Positions 1-8,487 of a DNA stretch of 64,000 bases are shown here, piece by piece (the stretch's first letter is position 1; every line of letters begins with the position of its first letter). The stretch lies in assembly GCF_001307295.1 (NCBI RefSeq), contig NZ_CP012700.1, forward strand, positions 3,041,001 to 3,105,000, in the 5' to 3' direction. This DNA comes from Sphingopyxis macrogoltabida (GTDB taxonomy: Bacteria; Pseudomonadota; Alphaproteobacteria; Sphingomonadales; Sphingomonadaceae). The notes under the pieces were generated by a model. The model made no database searches, was not told the DNA's origin, and saw only the letters and a list, made by a program, of their open reading frames with translations. Made by a program: the position numbers and the translations under genes.

Positions 1-816
1 CTGGTAATGGATCGTCGGCGTGGTCAGCCGCTGGGTCTCGGCCGTGATGATCGCGTCGACCGGCCCGCGCTTCAGCCGGATCTGGCCGCGCAGTCCGTGG
101 CCCTTCTGCTGGTCGAAATAGACGTCGTTGTCGGGATTGTAGAAGAAGCCCTTGTCCTGCTCGACGAGATCGCCGCTGATGCGGATCGCCAGGCCATCGG
201 CGAGCGGGACATTGATCGCGCCCTGCGTCTGGAAGCTGTTGTTCTCGAAGCCATAGCGCGCGCTCGCCCAGCCCGAGAGATCGAATTCGGGCTCGGCCGA
301 GATGATATTGATCGCGCCGCCGACCGCGTTGCGGCCGTACAGCGCGCCCTGCGTCCCGCGCAGAACCTCGACGCGGCCGATGTCGAGCAGGTCGAGCCGC
401 GTGAAGTTGCGACCGCCCACCGGACCGCCGGCGATATAGGCACCGTTGCGATAGAGCCCGACGCTCGGGTCGCCATTGGTGGCACGCGCGGTCGACGAAG
501 CGCGGATCGAGATCTCCGACGTGACGGACGAGTTCAGATTGTTGAAGCGAACGCTTGGCTGATCGGCGAGGAGTTCGCCGCTGCCCGTGGCGCCGCCGCG
601 ATCGGTGAGCGACGTGATATCGATGACCGACGCCGCGGTCGGCACATCGGCCAGCCGCTCTTCGCGGCGGCGCGCCGTTACGACTATGGCGCCATCATCA
701 TCCGCTTCAGCCGCGTCCGGAAGAGCTTCGGACGGTGCGTCTTGAGCGAAAGCAGGCGGAGCGACGGCTACCCAAATCGCGGCCGTGCAGAAAAGAAGGT
801 TCGCTCTGCGTCCCAT
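1..816 (-). CDS. TonB-dependent receptor, N-terminal part (runs off the window)
   Basis: Outer-membrane TonB-gated receptor; only the first 272 codons are inside the window. Translation from ATG 816 gives a signal peptide ending near AFAQD, a TonB-box-like segment (GAIVVTARRREERLADVP) and a plug domain with the conserved RVEVLRGTQGALYGRNAVGG stretch. The barrel has begun where the sequence stops. A good ribosome site (GGGGAG) precedes ATG 816. It lies downstream of a GntR regulator and a peptidase-like gene on the same strand, with a 12-bp palindrome at 847-858 in its promoter gap, so the GntR protein probably controls it. The substrate cannot be told from this part. Family assignment is secure. 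Confidence 0.93.
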   Translation of the reverse strand, partial: MGRRANLLFCTAAIWVAVAPPAFAQDAPSEALPDAAEADDDGAIVVTARRREERLADVPTAASVIDITSLTDRGGATGSGELLADQPSVRFNNLNSSVTSEISIRASSTARATNGDPSVGLYRNGAYIAGGPVGGRNFTRLDLLDIGRVEVLRGTQGALYGRNAVGGAINIISAEPEFDLSGWASARYGFENNSFQTQGAINVPLADGLAIRISGDLVEQDKGFFYNPDNDVYFDQQKGHGLRGQIRLKRGPVDAIITAETQRLTTPTIHYQ

Positions 817-846
817 GGTCACTCTCCCCATCTTGTTATCGCAATT

Positions 847-858
847 ATTATCGATAAT
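847..858. promoter_or_regulatory. Perfect palindrome ATTATCGATAAT, probable GntR operator
   Basis: A perfect 12-bp palindrome lies 31 bp upstream of the TonB receptor start. The same 12 bp recur at 3048-3059 in front of gntR. AT-rich palindromes of this size are typical operators of FCD-type GntR regulators. That the two sites are identical is seen in the sequence; binding by the GntR protein encoded between them is inferred. Confidence 0.65.
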
Positions 859-922
859 TTTGTGCAAAACCGTCGGCAAGTCAAGCCGGAAAGCGCAATG
901 TCTTTGCAGGTGGTTCGCTGGT

Positions 923-2227
923 CTAAGAGACGACGGCGCTCAGCAGGTCGCGGACGCCCCGCGCCGTAGCGGCAAGGGGGTCAGGTGTGACCGTCGATAA
1001 ATCGTCGGTCACAGCGTGGTGATGACGGTGTGCGCCAAAGATGCCGGCATGACGCACGTAGCCGGCCTTTATCACTTCCGAGAGTTCGCCCGCTGTGCCT
1101 TCCGCCGAAGGATAGGCCATTTCCAACCCCGGCTGGCCTTTGAATATCTCGCGCGCACACGTCACGAATTCGGGCGATGTCATGAGAAAACGATAGGGAT
1201 CGGCGCTTGGCAGCGGCAGCAAGCGCCCCGGCATTTCCTGATAGTCACGTGCTGCCGCATTGGCGCCGAGATGAAACCAGAAAGCGGTCTCGCCGGGGGC
1301 TGGACCCACCTTGTCGGCGATATGGCTCGCACCGAGATTCTCATATTCATGCCCGCTGTTGCACAGGAAGAGCAGGCTGTGTTGCGGAAACGCTCGGGGC
1401 ATCCAGTCGGCAAGCGCGAGCCACATCGCGATACCCGGCCCCCGCTCGCCGGCGCAATCGGTCCAGCCTGAACGCGGCGTAGAGACGACGAGCCAAGGGC
1501 GACCGGAGCGAACGCGTCGCCCGATTATATTCTGCGCTGCCCGAATCCCACCGCGCCCGCGAAGCGCTAATTTCGCCGCGGCACCGTGGCGCGCGGCTTC
1601 AATCACCGGGGCGGCGAGTCGCGGCGCGAGCAAGGCAAGTGGCTTGTCCGATACAGGATGACCGGCCGGGACATTGAGGAGCAAGGCCTCGCCCGTCGGC
1701 CCAGTCGTAATGAGAATGACCCCGTTCGCACCGCGCGCAAGCGCATCGGCGAGCGGCTCGCGCACTGCACGATCTACGAGGCTCGACCAGCGGCGGAAAG
1801 GCAGGCGCACGACGGCGATCGCGCCGTCGAGGCGTTCAGGGATTTCTGCGAGGCGCAGCGGCGCAGCGAGACCGGCCTCGCCGGTTTCGACGGCGAGCGG
1901 CTGTGCGACGAGCGGTATCGTGTGGTCGCCGAGCGTAAGTTCGCAATGCGACGCCTCGAACCAAGGCACGTCAAACGTCTGGCGATCCACTTCGAATCCG
2001 GCACTGAACAGCCGCTTCGCTGTCCAGTCGGCGGTCCAGCGATCGCCCGCGCCGCCCGACTGCTTGTTGCCGGCCTCGGCATAGCTTTGGACGTCGGCGA
2101 AGAGGCGTCCGGGGCCGAACATGGTCAAATCCAGGGATACAGCGGCAGCGGAGTCAACCTGCAATGCGATCGGCGCCGCGAGGCCCGCCTTAAGCAAGGT
2201 GCGGCGGTCGGTCGGGAGACGGCTCAT
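923..2227 (-). CDS. M28-like secreted peptidase homologue with degenerate metal site
   Basis: 434 residues. The N-terminus has a twin-arginine-like signal (RRTLLKAG, then a hydrophobic Ala-rich stretch). The middle (about residues 110-220) looks like a PA-type insert, and the C-terminal half resembles an M28 zinc aminopeptidase. The first metal-binding segment, usually HYD..., reads STPRSGWTDCAGERGPG here; the usual EE pair reads HEYENLGA; a late His segment (HHAVTDD) is kept. It may therefore be inactive or use altered chemistry. The ATG overlaps the gntR stop (ATGA), so the two genes are translationally coupled. With the downstream TonB receptor it suggests uptake and processing of an amide or peptide-like substrate, which is inference. 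Confidence 0.7.
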   Translation of the reverse strand: MSRLPTDRRTLLKAGLAAPIALQVDSAAAVSLDLTMFGPGRLFADVQSYAEAGNKQSGGAGDRWTADWTAKRLFSAGFEVDRQTFDVPWFEASHCELTLGDHTIPLVAQPLAVETGEAGLAAPLRLAEIPERLDGAIAVVRLPFRRWSSLVDRAVREPLADALARGANGVILITTGPTGEALLLNVPAGHPVSDKPLALLAPRLAAPVIEAARHGAAAKLALRGRGGIRAAQNIIGRRVRSGRPWLVVSTPRSGWTDCAGERGPGIAMWLALADWMPRAFPQHSLLFLCNSGHEYENLGASHIADKVGPAPGETAFWFHLGANAAARDYQEMPGRLLPLPSADPYRFLMTSPEFVTCAREIFKGQPGLEMAYPSAEGTAGELSEVIKAGYVRHAGIFGAHRHHHAVTDDLSTVTPDPLAATARGVRDLLSAVVS

Positions 2228-2964
2228 GTCACTTTTGCGCGGCGGCGGCTGGGCTTAGGCTTTGCGTGGCGGGCCTTATATTCCTCGAGTGCGCGCCCAA
2301 AACTATTCTGAGTAACCCCGATCAGATCGCGCGCCACCGCATCGGCGGCATCGCCATCGCGCGCGACGATATGGCGGCAAAGCGCGTCGTAGAGGATGGC
2401 CGATCGCTTCGCCGCCTCGTTGCCATGCGTCTCGATATAGCTGTCAGTATAGACATTGTGCTGCCAGCGCGCGAGCAGCGCGACCCGATCGAGGAGCTCG
2501 AGCGCGAGCGGCGCATTGCTGCGTTTGGCGATAAAGCGACCGATGCGGTTCGAGACCTTGATATGCTCGAACGTATTGTCGGTGCGCTGGGTGACATCCT
2601 TATATTCGACAAGCCGGTGCATCAGTTCGCGCCCGTCGCGGTCGGTCATTTCGGCGGCCGCAAGGCGACAAACGACGCCGAACAGCGATTTCCACAGTTC
2701 ATAGACCTCGTTCGCAGCATGCTCGTCGATATCGATCACATAGGTGCCGCGCCACGGCACGACCTTGACAAGCCCGATCCGCGCGAGATGCCGGAACGCC
2801 TCGCGCACCGGCGCATGGCTCACTCCGAAGCGCGCGGCGATTTCGCGCTCGCGCAGCCACGATCCGGGCGGAATCCGCCATTCGACGATGTCGTCGGTCA
2901 AAAGGCGCGCGATCACGCGGTCCTGCGTCGGCGCGCTGTCGTCGTCGGTCTTCGTCGCGGCCAT
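2224..2964 (-). CDS. GntR-family transcriptional regulator, FCD subfamily
   Basis: 246 residues from ATG 2964, which has a GGAGAG ribosome site; an upstream in-frame start at 3018 lacks one. An N-terminal winged helix (about residues 15-80: LREREIAARFGVSHAPVREA) is followed by an all-helical FCD ligand domain (about 90-220). Such proteins sense small organic acids or sugars and usually repress neighbouring catabolic genes. It forms an ATGA-overlapping pair with the peptidase-like gene. The 12-bp palindrome at 3048-3059 lies just upstream and is repeated before the TonB receptor, which points to autoregulation plus control of the receptor and perhaps of the divergent hydrolase. Confidence 0.92.
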   Translation of the reverse strand: MAATKTDDDSAPTQDRVIARLLTDDIVEWRIPPGSWLREREIAARFGVSHAPVREAFRHLARIGLVKVVPWRGTYVIDIDEHAANEVYELWKSLFGVVCRLAAAEMTDRDGRELMHRLVEYKDVTQRTDNTFEHIKVSNRIGRFIAKRSNAPLALELLDRVALLARWQHNVYTDSYIETHGNEAAKRSAILYDALCRHIVARDGDAADAVARDLIGVTQNSFGRALEEYKARHAKPKPSRRRAKVT

Positions 2965-3046
2965 GTCTCTCCGTTCGGCTTTCCCTGCTCGCGGCGCCAT
3001 CCTAATCGGGCAGCGCACACGAGCAATCGATGATTGCGAATGAATT

Positions 3047-3060
3047 TATTATCGATAATA
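3047..3060. promoter_or_regulatory. Second copy of the palindrome, gntR/hydrolase divergent gap
   Basis: TATTATCGATAATA is a perfect 14-bp palindrome; its inner 12 bp equal the site at 847-858. It sits in the gap between gntR (minus) and the serine hydrolase (plus), about 38 bp before the hydrolase start, where a bound dimer could affect both directions. Confidence 0.65.
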
Positions 3061-3097
3061 TGGAGAATGACAAGCATCGGAAAATCGGAGTCGGATC

Positions 3098-4111
3098 TTG
3101 AAGCGCACCATCCTCTTTTTCGCAGCCGCGGTTGCGGCACAGCCAGCCGCGGCAGGCGAACCCGCCCCTCTTCCCGGCTGTGCCGAAGCGATCGCCTATT
3201 CTGAGGCTAATTCCGGCGTTGCGCTGCTGATACTTGAAGATGGCAAAGTGCGCTGCCGATCGGCAGACATCGCGACGCCGCAGGAACTCTGGTCGGGCAC
3301 CAAGAGCCTTGTCGGGCTGATGGCGGCGGCGGGCGCACAGGATGGACTTCTAACCCTCGACGAGCGGGCATCGGAGACACTCGCTGAATGGAGGGGCGAC
3401 CCCAAAAAGGAACAGATCACGCTTCGGCAATTGCTGTCGATGACGGGCGGCCAGGCATCGACCGTCGGCAGGGCCCAAGGGTATCTGGACTCGGTGAAGG
3501 CACCGCTCACGGCGGCGCCGGGCAGCAAATTCCAATATGGTCCCGCCCCGATGCAAATCTTTGGAGAGATCATGCGGCGCAAGCTCGTTGCCAAGGGCCA
3601 AGACGGCAACGCTCGCCATTATGTGGAGCGGCGCATTCTCACTCCGCTTGGGGTTACCATAGGCAGTTGGCGCAGCGGCCCCGATGGCGCACCGCTCATG
3701 CCGCAGGGCCTCGTGCTGGCAGCGTCCGAGTGGGCGAAGATCGGCGAGTTCGTCCGCGGCGGTGGGAAGCTCGACGGCAAGCCGCTTGTCGATGAACTGG
3801 CGTTCGCCGAGCTGTTCAAGGGTAGCCAGGCCAATCCGGCCTACGGTCTCACCTGGTGGTTGCCCCGTAGCACGCCGGCTGTCGATATTGTTACCCGGTC
3901 CACCGATATCACCAGTCATGCCAACGAACTCCCGGCGGATATGGTCGTCGCCGCCGGCGCGGGCGATCAACGCCTCTATATCATTCCGTCGCTTCGGCTT
4001 ACAATCGTTAGGCAGGCGAAACTCGATCTGGCGGCTTTGGCGGCGGGGGAAAAAGGCGATTGGTCCGATTGGCGGTTCCTGTCACTGTTGCTGAAAGCGG
4101 CGAGTGACTAA
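3098..4111 (+). CDS. Serine hydrolase, beta-lactamase/class C-like fold, secreted
   Basis: 337 residues from a TTG start with GGAG about 9 bases upstream. A signal peptide (MKRTILFFAAAVAAQPAAAG) precedes the domain. The nucleophile motif SxxK is present as S66-G-T-K69, followed by LVGLMAAAGAQDGLLTLDE, typical of class C beta-lactamase/EstB-like hydrolases. The second motif reads Y147-G-P instead of Y-x-N. An ester or amide substrate is more likely than an antibiotic, but it is unknown. It is divergent from gntR and shares the palindromic operator region, so it probably belongs to the same regulon as the receptor and peptidase-like gene. Confidence 0.82.
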   Translation: MKRTILFFAAAVAAQPAAAGEPAPLPGCAEAIAYSEANSGVALLILEDGKVRCRSADIATPQELWSGTKSLVGLMAAAGAQDGLLTLDERASETLAEWRGDPKKEQITLRQLLSMTGGQASTVGRAQGYLDSVKAPLTAAPGSKFQYGPAPMQIFGEIMRRKLVAKGQDGNARHYVERRILTPLGVTIGSWRSGPDGAPLMPQGLVLAASEWAKIGEFVRGGGKLDGKPLVDELAFAELFKGSQANPAYGLTWWLPRSTPAVDIVTRSTDITSHANELPADMVVAAGAGDQRLYIIPSLRLTIVRQAKLDLAALAAGEKGDWSDWRFLSLLLKAASD

Positions 4112-4325
4112 TTTGAAACGCGGCCGAAAACATGTCGGGGCCGATCGAACCTAGGCCGTGCCGCTGCAATATGATCATTGAGAATTGCTGGCCGAATGGA
4201 AACGCGGCACGTGGAGTTTGCCGCTGGACCAAAATGATGACGGTTATTGACAGCCCGCGCGGCAATCATACCCGAGGGGCGGAACCTTGCACGCGACGCC
4301 GCAGTGGGGCGAAGAAGGATGCAGC

Positions 4326-5939
4326 ATGTTACGGGGATTGATGCAGGACGCGCCGCTGCTGATCAGCGGAATATTGGAATATGCCGCGCGCGCGCACGGC
4401 GAGAGGGAGATCGTCTCGAAGGCTGTCGATGAGCCGGTTTGGCGGTATGACTGGCACCGCTGCGATCAGCGTGCGCGTCAGGCTGCGCAGGCCCTTGGTG
4501 TCCTCGGGATTGCAACGGGCGACCGCGTCTCGTCGCTCGCCTGGAACACGCACCGCCACCTCGAACTCTTCTATGCGGCGCCGGGCATGGGCGCTGTATT
4601 GCACACTGCCAACCCGCGTCTCAGCGACGAGCAAATCGCCTTTACTATCGCTCATGCAGGCAGCCGCATTCTCTTCTTCGAGCCCAATCTAGCCGAGCTC
4701 GTCGCACGGCTGCGCCCTCTCCTTCCAGGTATCGAGCGTTATGTCCTTCTCGCGGATCGCGGAGCGACCGCGCCAGATGTTGCTGACGCGTTGAACTATG
4801 AAGCGTTGCTGGCACGCCAGGACGGGGCCCTCACCTGGCCGAGCTTCGATGAAAAGGCAGCCGCATTTCTTTGCTACACTTCGGGGACGACGGGCGACCC
4901 CAAGGGCGTCCTATACAGCCACCGATCAATCGTTCTCCACGGGATGGCGGCCGGTCTGAGCAGTGCCTTCGGGTTCAGCGCTTTTGATGTCATCATGCCC
5001 TGCTCGTCCATGTATCATGCGACGGCATGGGGACTTCCGTTCACGGCAGCGATTAACGGCTGCAAGCTAGTGCTTCCTTGCGACAGGATGGACGGTGCCA
5101 GTCTCGCCGATCTGATCAACGAAGAGGGCGTCACCTTTTCGGGCGGTGTGCCCACGATCTGGACCATGTACCTCGCTCATCTCGACACCACGGGGACGGG
5201 GGTCGGCAATCTCAAGCGCCTCGTGATTGGCGGCTCGGCCGTCCCGCGGGCGATGGCCGAGACATTCCGCGCCAAATATGGTGTCACTGTGCTCCAGCTC
5301 TGGGGCATGACCGAAACCAATCCTCTCGGCGTGATTTCGACGCCCTCCCCGCTCCTGATGGCCGAAGGCGAGGATTTCGCGAACGATCTCCTGCTGACGA
5401 AGCAGGGTCGCATGCAATTTGGCATCGAACTGCGCATTATCGACGGCGATGGCACGCCGCTCCCCTGGGACGGTGAGCAGGCGGGTGCGCTCCAGGTCCG
5501 CGGACCGTGGGTCGTCGATCGCTATTTCCCCGATTTTGAGGGCGCCGGGAGCGATGGCTGGTTCGACACCGGGGACATAGGTACGATCGATCGCTTCGGC
5601 TTTCTCCGGCTGACCGACCGCGCGAAAGACGTGATCAAGTCCGGGGGCGAATGGATCAGCTCGATTGATATCGAGAATGCGGCGGTTGGGTACCCCGGCG
5701 TCCGGGTCGCCGCGGTCGTTGGCGTATATCATCCAAAATGGGAAGAGCGACCCCTTCTCGTGATTGAAACGCATGAAGGTCAAGCCGTCACAGCCGACGC
5801 AATTCGCGCGCATCTGGAGACGAAGGTTGTTCGTTGGTGGCTGCCGGACGACATCCTGTTCGCGACAGTACCGCTCACTGCAACGGGAAAGATCGACAAA
5901 AAGGCCTTACGCGAAGCGTATCGTAACCAACTCGCCTAG
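4326..5939 (+). CDS. Acyl-CoA synthetase (AMP-forming), AlkK-like
   Basis: 537 residues from ATG 4326, chosen because GAAGGA lies 8 bases upstream and the protein then begins [12 protein letters not shown] like AlkK-type medium-chain fatty-acid CoA ligases; a TTG at 4287 is less likely. It activates a carboxylic acid through an acyl-AMP to the CoA thioester in the cytoplasm. Visible motifs are the P-loop-like [12 protein letters not shown] (about residues 183-194), WGMTET, the WFDTGDIG segment and a C-terminal [10 protein letters not shown] with the catalytic Lys. It stands between the hydrolase gene and a TetR regulator; the acid freed by the hydrolase could be its substrate, but this is inference. 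Confidence 0.9.
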   Translation: MLRGLMQDAPLLISGILEYAARAHGEREIVSKAVDEPVWRYDWHRCDQRARQAAQALGVLGIATGDRVSSLAWNTHRHLELFYAAPGMGAVLHTANPRLSDEQIAFTIAHAGSRILFFEPNLAELVARLRPLLPGIERYVLLADRGATAPDVADALNYEALLARQDGALTWPSFDEKAAAFLCYTSGTTGDPKGVLYSHRSIVLHGMAAGLSSAFGFSAFDVIMPCSSMYHATAWGLPFTAAINGCKLVLPCDRMDGASLADLINEEGVTFSGGVPTIWTMYLAHLDTTGTGVGNLKRLVIGGSAVPRAMAETFRAKYGVTVLQLWGMTETNPLGVISTPSPLLMAEGEDFANDLLLTKQGRMQFGIELRIIDGDGTPLPWDGEQAGALQVRGPWVVDRYFPDFEGAGSDGWFDTGDIGTIDRFGFLRLTDRAKDVIKSGGEWISSIDIENAAVGYPGVRVAAVVGVYHPKWEERPLLVIETHEGQAVTADAIRAHLETKVVRWWLPDDILFATVPLTATGKIDKKALREAYRNQLA

Positions 5940-6110
5940 ATGAGATCACACTGCGTCCATTCCCTGCGAACGGCAGCGATCCTTTCAGGCAGGCAAAGTT
6001 CAGCGGGCCTCGTGGGTCTTGCATAAGCCCGGGCAATCTCGCGGGGGCGGGCTATACAATGCAAAGCGCTCTACGCTTGCAGCGCGGACAAGGTATGGCC
6101 AAGATGAGGC

Positions 6111-6788
6111 ATGACGTCGACCCAAAAAACCAAAGAACAAGCTTCCGGACGAACAGGGAGGCCTACTCGACAAGCCTCGCAAGCACTTTCGAGGAAAATT
6201 CTCCGTGTCGCCCGCGATGTCTTCTTTGCCGACGGATTCGGTCGTTCAACGGCGGAACGGATTGCTGCAAAAGCAGGCATCTCCAAGCGCACTTTGTACG
6301 CCCGTTACGGGAGCAAAAAGCTGCTTTTCGAGGCGGTAATACTCAGGGAAATCGAGGATCGGCTCTCCTTCCTCGAACAGCACGTTCCCGAACATGGCGA
6401 CGTTCGGCCCGAGCTTGAAGAGCTGTCCGATGAACTGCTATCCTGGATGCTTACCGACATTCATGTCGCGTTGGAACGCGTTGTAATGGCTGAGGCTGCA
6501 CGTTTTCCCGCTTTAGCGCGAAACCTTTACGAATTCGGCGTAGGACGCACGACGAGATTGGTGGCAGAGGTTTTGCGCAAAGCCGAGGAGAGGGGAGAAA
6601 TCAGGGTGTCAGACGCGAATTTTGCTGCGGAGCAGTTTATATCCAGCGTCATTTTGTCACCTTTTCGTCGGGCCGCTCTTGGAGTGGGAGTGACCAGTCA
6701 CAATGAAACCTCTTCAGCCCGAATGAGGCAAGCTGTGGATCTATTTGTGTACGGCTGCCGCCCCTCCCAGAAGGGGAGCCATCCATAA
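6111..6788 (+). CDS. TetR/AcrR-family transcriptional regulator
   Basis: 225 residues. The N-terminal helix-turn-helix is clear (about 30-75: ARDVFFADGFGRSTAERIAAKAGISKRTLYARYGSK), and the C-terminal half is a helical ligand domain of the AefR-like kind. It follows the acyl-CoA ligase on the same strand after 171 bp with its own probable promoter. Its end is 42 bp from the IS481 copy. Its targets cannot be told from the sequence. Confidence 0.9.
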   Translation: MTSTQKTKEQASGRTGRPTRQASQALSRKILRVARDVFFADGFGRSTAERIAAKAGISKRTLYARYGSKKLLFEAVILREIEDRLSFLEQHVPEHGDVRPELEELSDELLSWMLTDIHVALERVVMAEAARFPALARNLYEFGVGRTTRLVAEVLRKAEERGEIRVSDANFAAEQFISSVILSPFRRAALGVGVTSHNETSSARMRQAVDLFVYGCRPSQKGSHP

Positions 6789-6886
6789 CATTCCCGCTTC
6801 ATCTCGGGCTGGGCAGTTGTCACGACTAGGTGTTTAGTCCCAGCATGTGATGGTGTAAGCTTGTCATCGTCACAGCGGGAGGGATT

Positions 6887-7573
6887 ATGGGCCAGCTTCT
6901 ACACGGCAGCGCCAAGACCACGCACGCCGTTCGAGCGGAGCTACAGCGATCGCAAGCTCCGGTCGCGCAGCTCGCGAAGCGGTACGGGATCAACGAGAAG
7001 ACGGTGATCAAGTGGCGCAGCCGGCCGTCGGTCGAGGACATGCCGGTGGGGCCGAAGGAACGGCGCAGCACCGTGCTGTCGCCGATGGAAGAAGCCGCGA
7101 TCGTGGCGCTCAGGGTGCAGGCCCGGCTGCCGCTCGATGACGTCTTCATCGCGTTGAAGGACGTGATCCCGAACCTGACGCGCTCGTCGCTTCACCGCTG
7201 CCTGCAGCGGCACGGGATCAGCCGATTGCCGAAGGCGGATCGCGAGAAGCCGAAGAAGTTCAAGAAGTACGAGATCGGCTATTTCCACATCGATATCGCC
7301 GAACTGCGCTACGAAGGCGGCAAAGGATTCCTCTATGTCGCGGTGGACCGCACCTCGAAGCTGGTGTTCGCCCGCATCTATCGACGGGCGACCAAGCTCG
7401 CCGCGGCAGCCTTCCTGCGCGTGCTGATCAAGACGGTTCCCTACAGGATCCACACCATCCTGACCGACAACGGCGTGCAGTTCGTGCAGCGTGACCAGGG
7501 CGGCACACTGGGATGGATCGGCCATATCTTCGGCCGTGTCTGCGAGCAGAACGGCATCGAGCATCGCCTCACC
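6887..7573 (+). pseudogene. IS481-family transposase, 5' part (3' part at 10019-10290)
   Basis: The first about 229 codons of a DDE transposase: helix-turn-helix (AELQRSQAPVAQLAKRYGINEKTVIKWRSR), then an integrase core beginning FHIDIAELRYEGGKGFLYVAVDRTSK and continuing to LTDNGVQF. After HRLT the frame enters the IS66 element. The C-terminal part (KPYHPWTNGQAERMVRTIKEA to HHHMLGLNT) resumes at 10019-10290, with the catalytic Glu just after the junction. The transposase is therefore disrupted. Confidence 0.9.
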
Positions 7574-7659
7574 GTAACCGGTGTTTCCCTGCCACCTTGC
7601 GGGAGTGAAGCGTGGCGTCGATTTTCGCTAGCCCGATCAGGCTGGAGGATGCTGATGCT

Positions 7660-8103
7660 ATGATGATGACATGTGATGATGCTGGCACCAGCGTGGTTCG
7701 GCGTTTTGAGGTTTTCACAGGTGCGGGCCAGCGTCGGGAGTGGTCGCCTGAGGTAAAGGCGTCGATCGTCGCGGAGAGCTATTCGGGTCAGGAGACGGCC
7801 TGCGCGGTGGCGCGCCGTCATGGGCTTGCTCCGTCGCAACTATTCGCTTGGCGCCGGGATCTGCGCAAGAAGCTGGAGGACCAAGGGCTGACGCTTCCAG
7901 CGACGCCTGCGTTCGTGCCGGCGGTGATCGAACCGCTCCCTTCGGGTGATCCAGCCCCTGTCGCCAGGCGCGGCCGTCGCCGTCGGCGTCCCACAGTCAG
8001 TGCTGTCGAGCTGGAGATTGACGGCGTGGCGGTGAAGATCGGACGCGGGGCCGATGCGGCTGTGATCGCAGCGGTGATTGAAGCACTCAAGGCAACGCGA
8101 TGA
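7660..8103 (+). CDS. tnpA: IS66 accessory protein TnpA
   Basis: 147 residues from ATG 7660 (GGAGGA upstream; an earlier GTG at 7612 is possible). A helix-turn-helix region (REWSPEVKASIVAESYSGQETACAVARRHGLAPSQLFAWRRD, about residues 25-67) is followed by a linker and a C-terminal helix. TnpA is one of two accessory proteins that IS66 elements carry with the transposase; its exact role is not established. The stop overlaps the tnpB start by 4 bases. Confidence 0.88.
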   Translation: MMMTCDDAGTSVVRRFEVFTGAGQRREWSPEVKASIVAESYSGQETACAVARRHGLAPSQLFAWRRDLRKKLEDQGLTLPATPAFVPAVIEPLPSGDPAPVARRGRRRRRPTVSAVELEIDGVAVKIGRGADAAVIAAVIEALKATR

Positions 8104-8456
8104 TCGGACCTGGCGCTGGCGCGCGCGTGATGGTGGCGACGCGTCCGGTGGATTTTCGCAAGGGACCTGACGCCCTGGCCGCGCTGGTCGGCGCCGAGTA
8201 TGGCGGCGACCCATATTCAGGCGTGATCTACGTGTTCCGGGCAAAGCGTGCTGACCGGATCAAGCTGGTCTGGTGGGACGGCACTGGCCTGTGCCTGATG
8301 GCCAAGAAGCTGGAGTCCGGCGGCTTCCGGTGGCCGGGCATCCAGGACGGCGTGATGCGTGTGACCTCAGCGCAACTCGGCGCGCTTCTGGAGGGTCTGG
8401 ATTGGCGCCGGGTGCATGGCGGGCGCCGCCCGCAGGCCCCGCAGATTGCCTGTTGA
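8100..8456 (+). CDS. tnpB: IS66 accessory protein TnpB (Orf2 family)
   Basis: 118 residues of the IS66 Orf2 family, recognised by VMVATRPVDFRKGPDALAAL near the start and YVFRAKRADRIKLVWWDGTG in the middle. It starts inside the tnpA stop (ATGA), the coupling usual for IS66 elements. It is required with TnpA for transposition of family members that carry it. Complete and in frame. Confidence 0.92.
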   Translation: MIGPGAGARVMVATRPVDFRKGPDALAALVGAEYGGDPYSGVIYVFRAKRADRIKLVWWDGTGLCLMAKKLESGGFRWPGIQDGVMRVTSAQLGALLEGLDWRRVHGGRRPQAPQIAC

Positions 8457-8487
8457 CGGGGCGTTCCCAGACTGATTCACTGCTCCC

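Noticed and set aside
7..969. 320-codon plus-strand open frame
   Set aside because: It is antisense to the TonB receptor, whose signal peptide, TonB box and plug read cleanly on the other strand.
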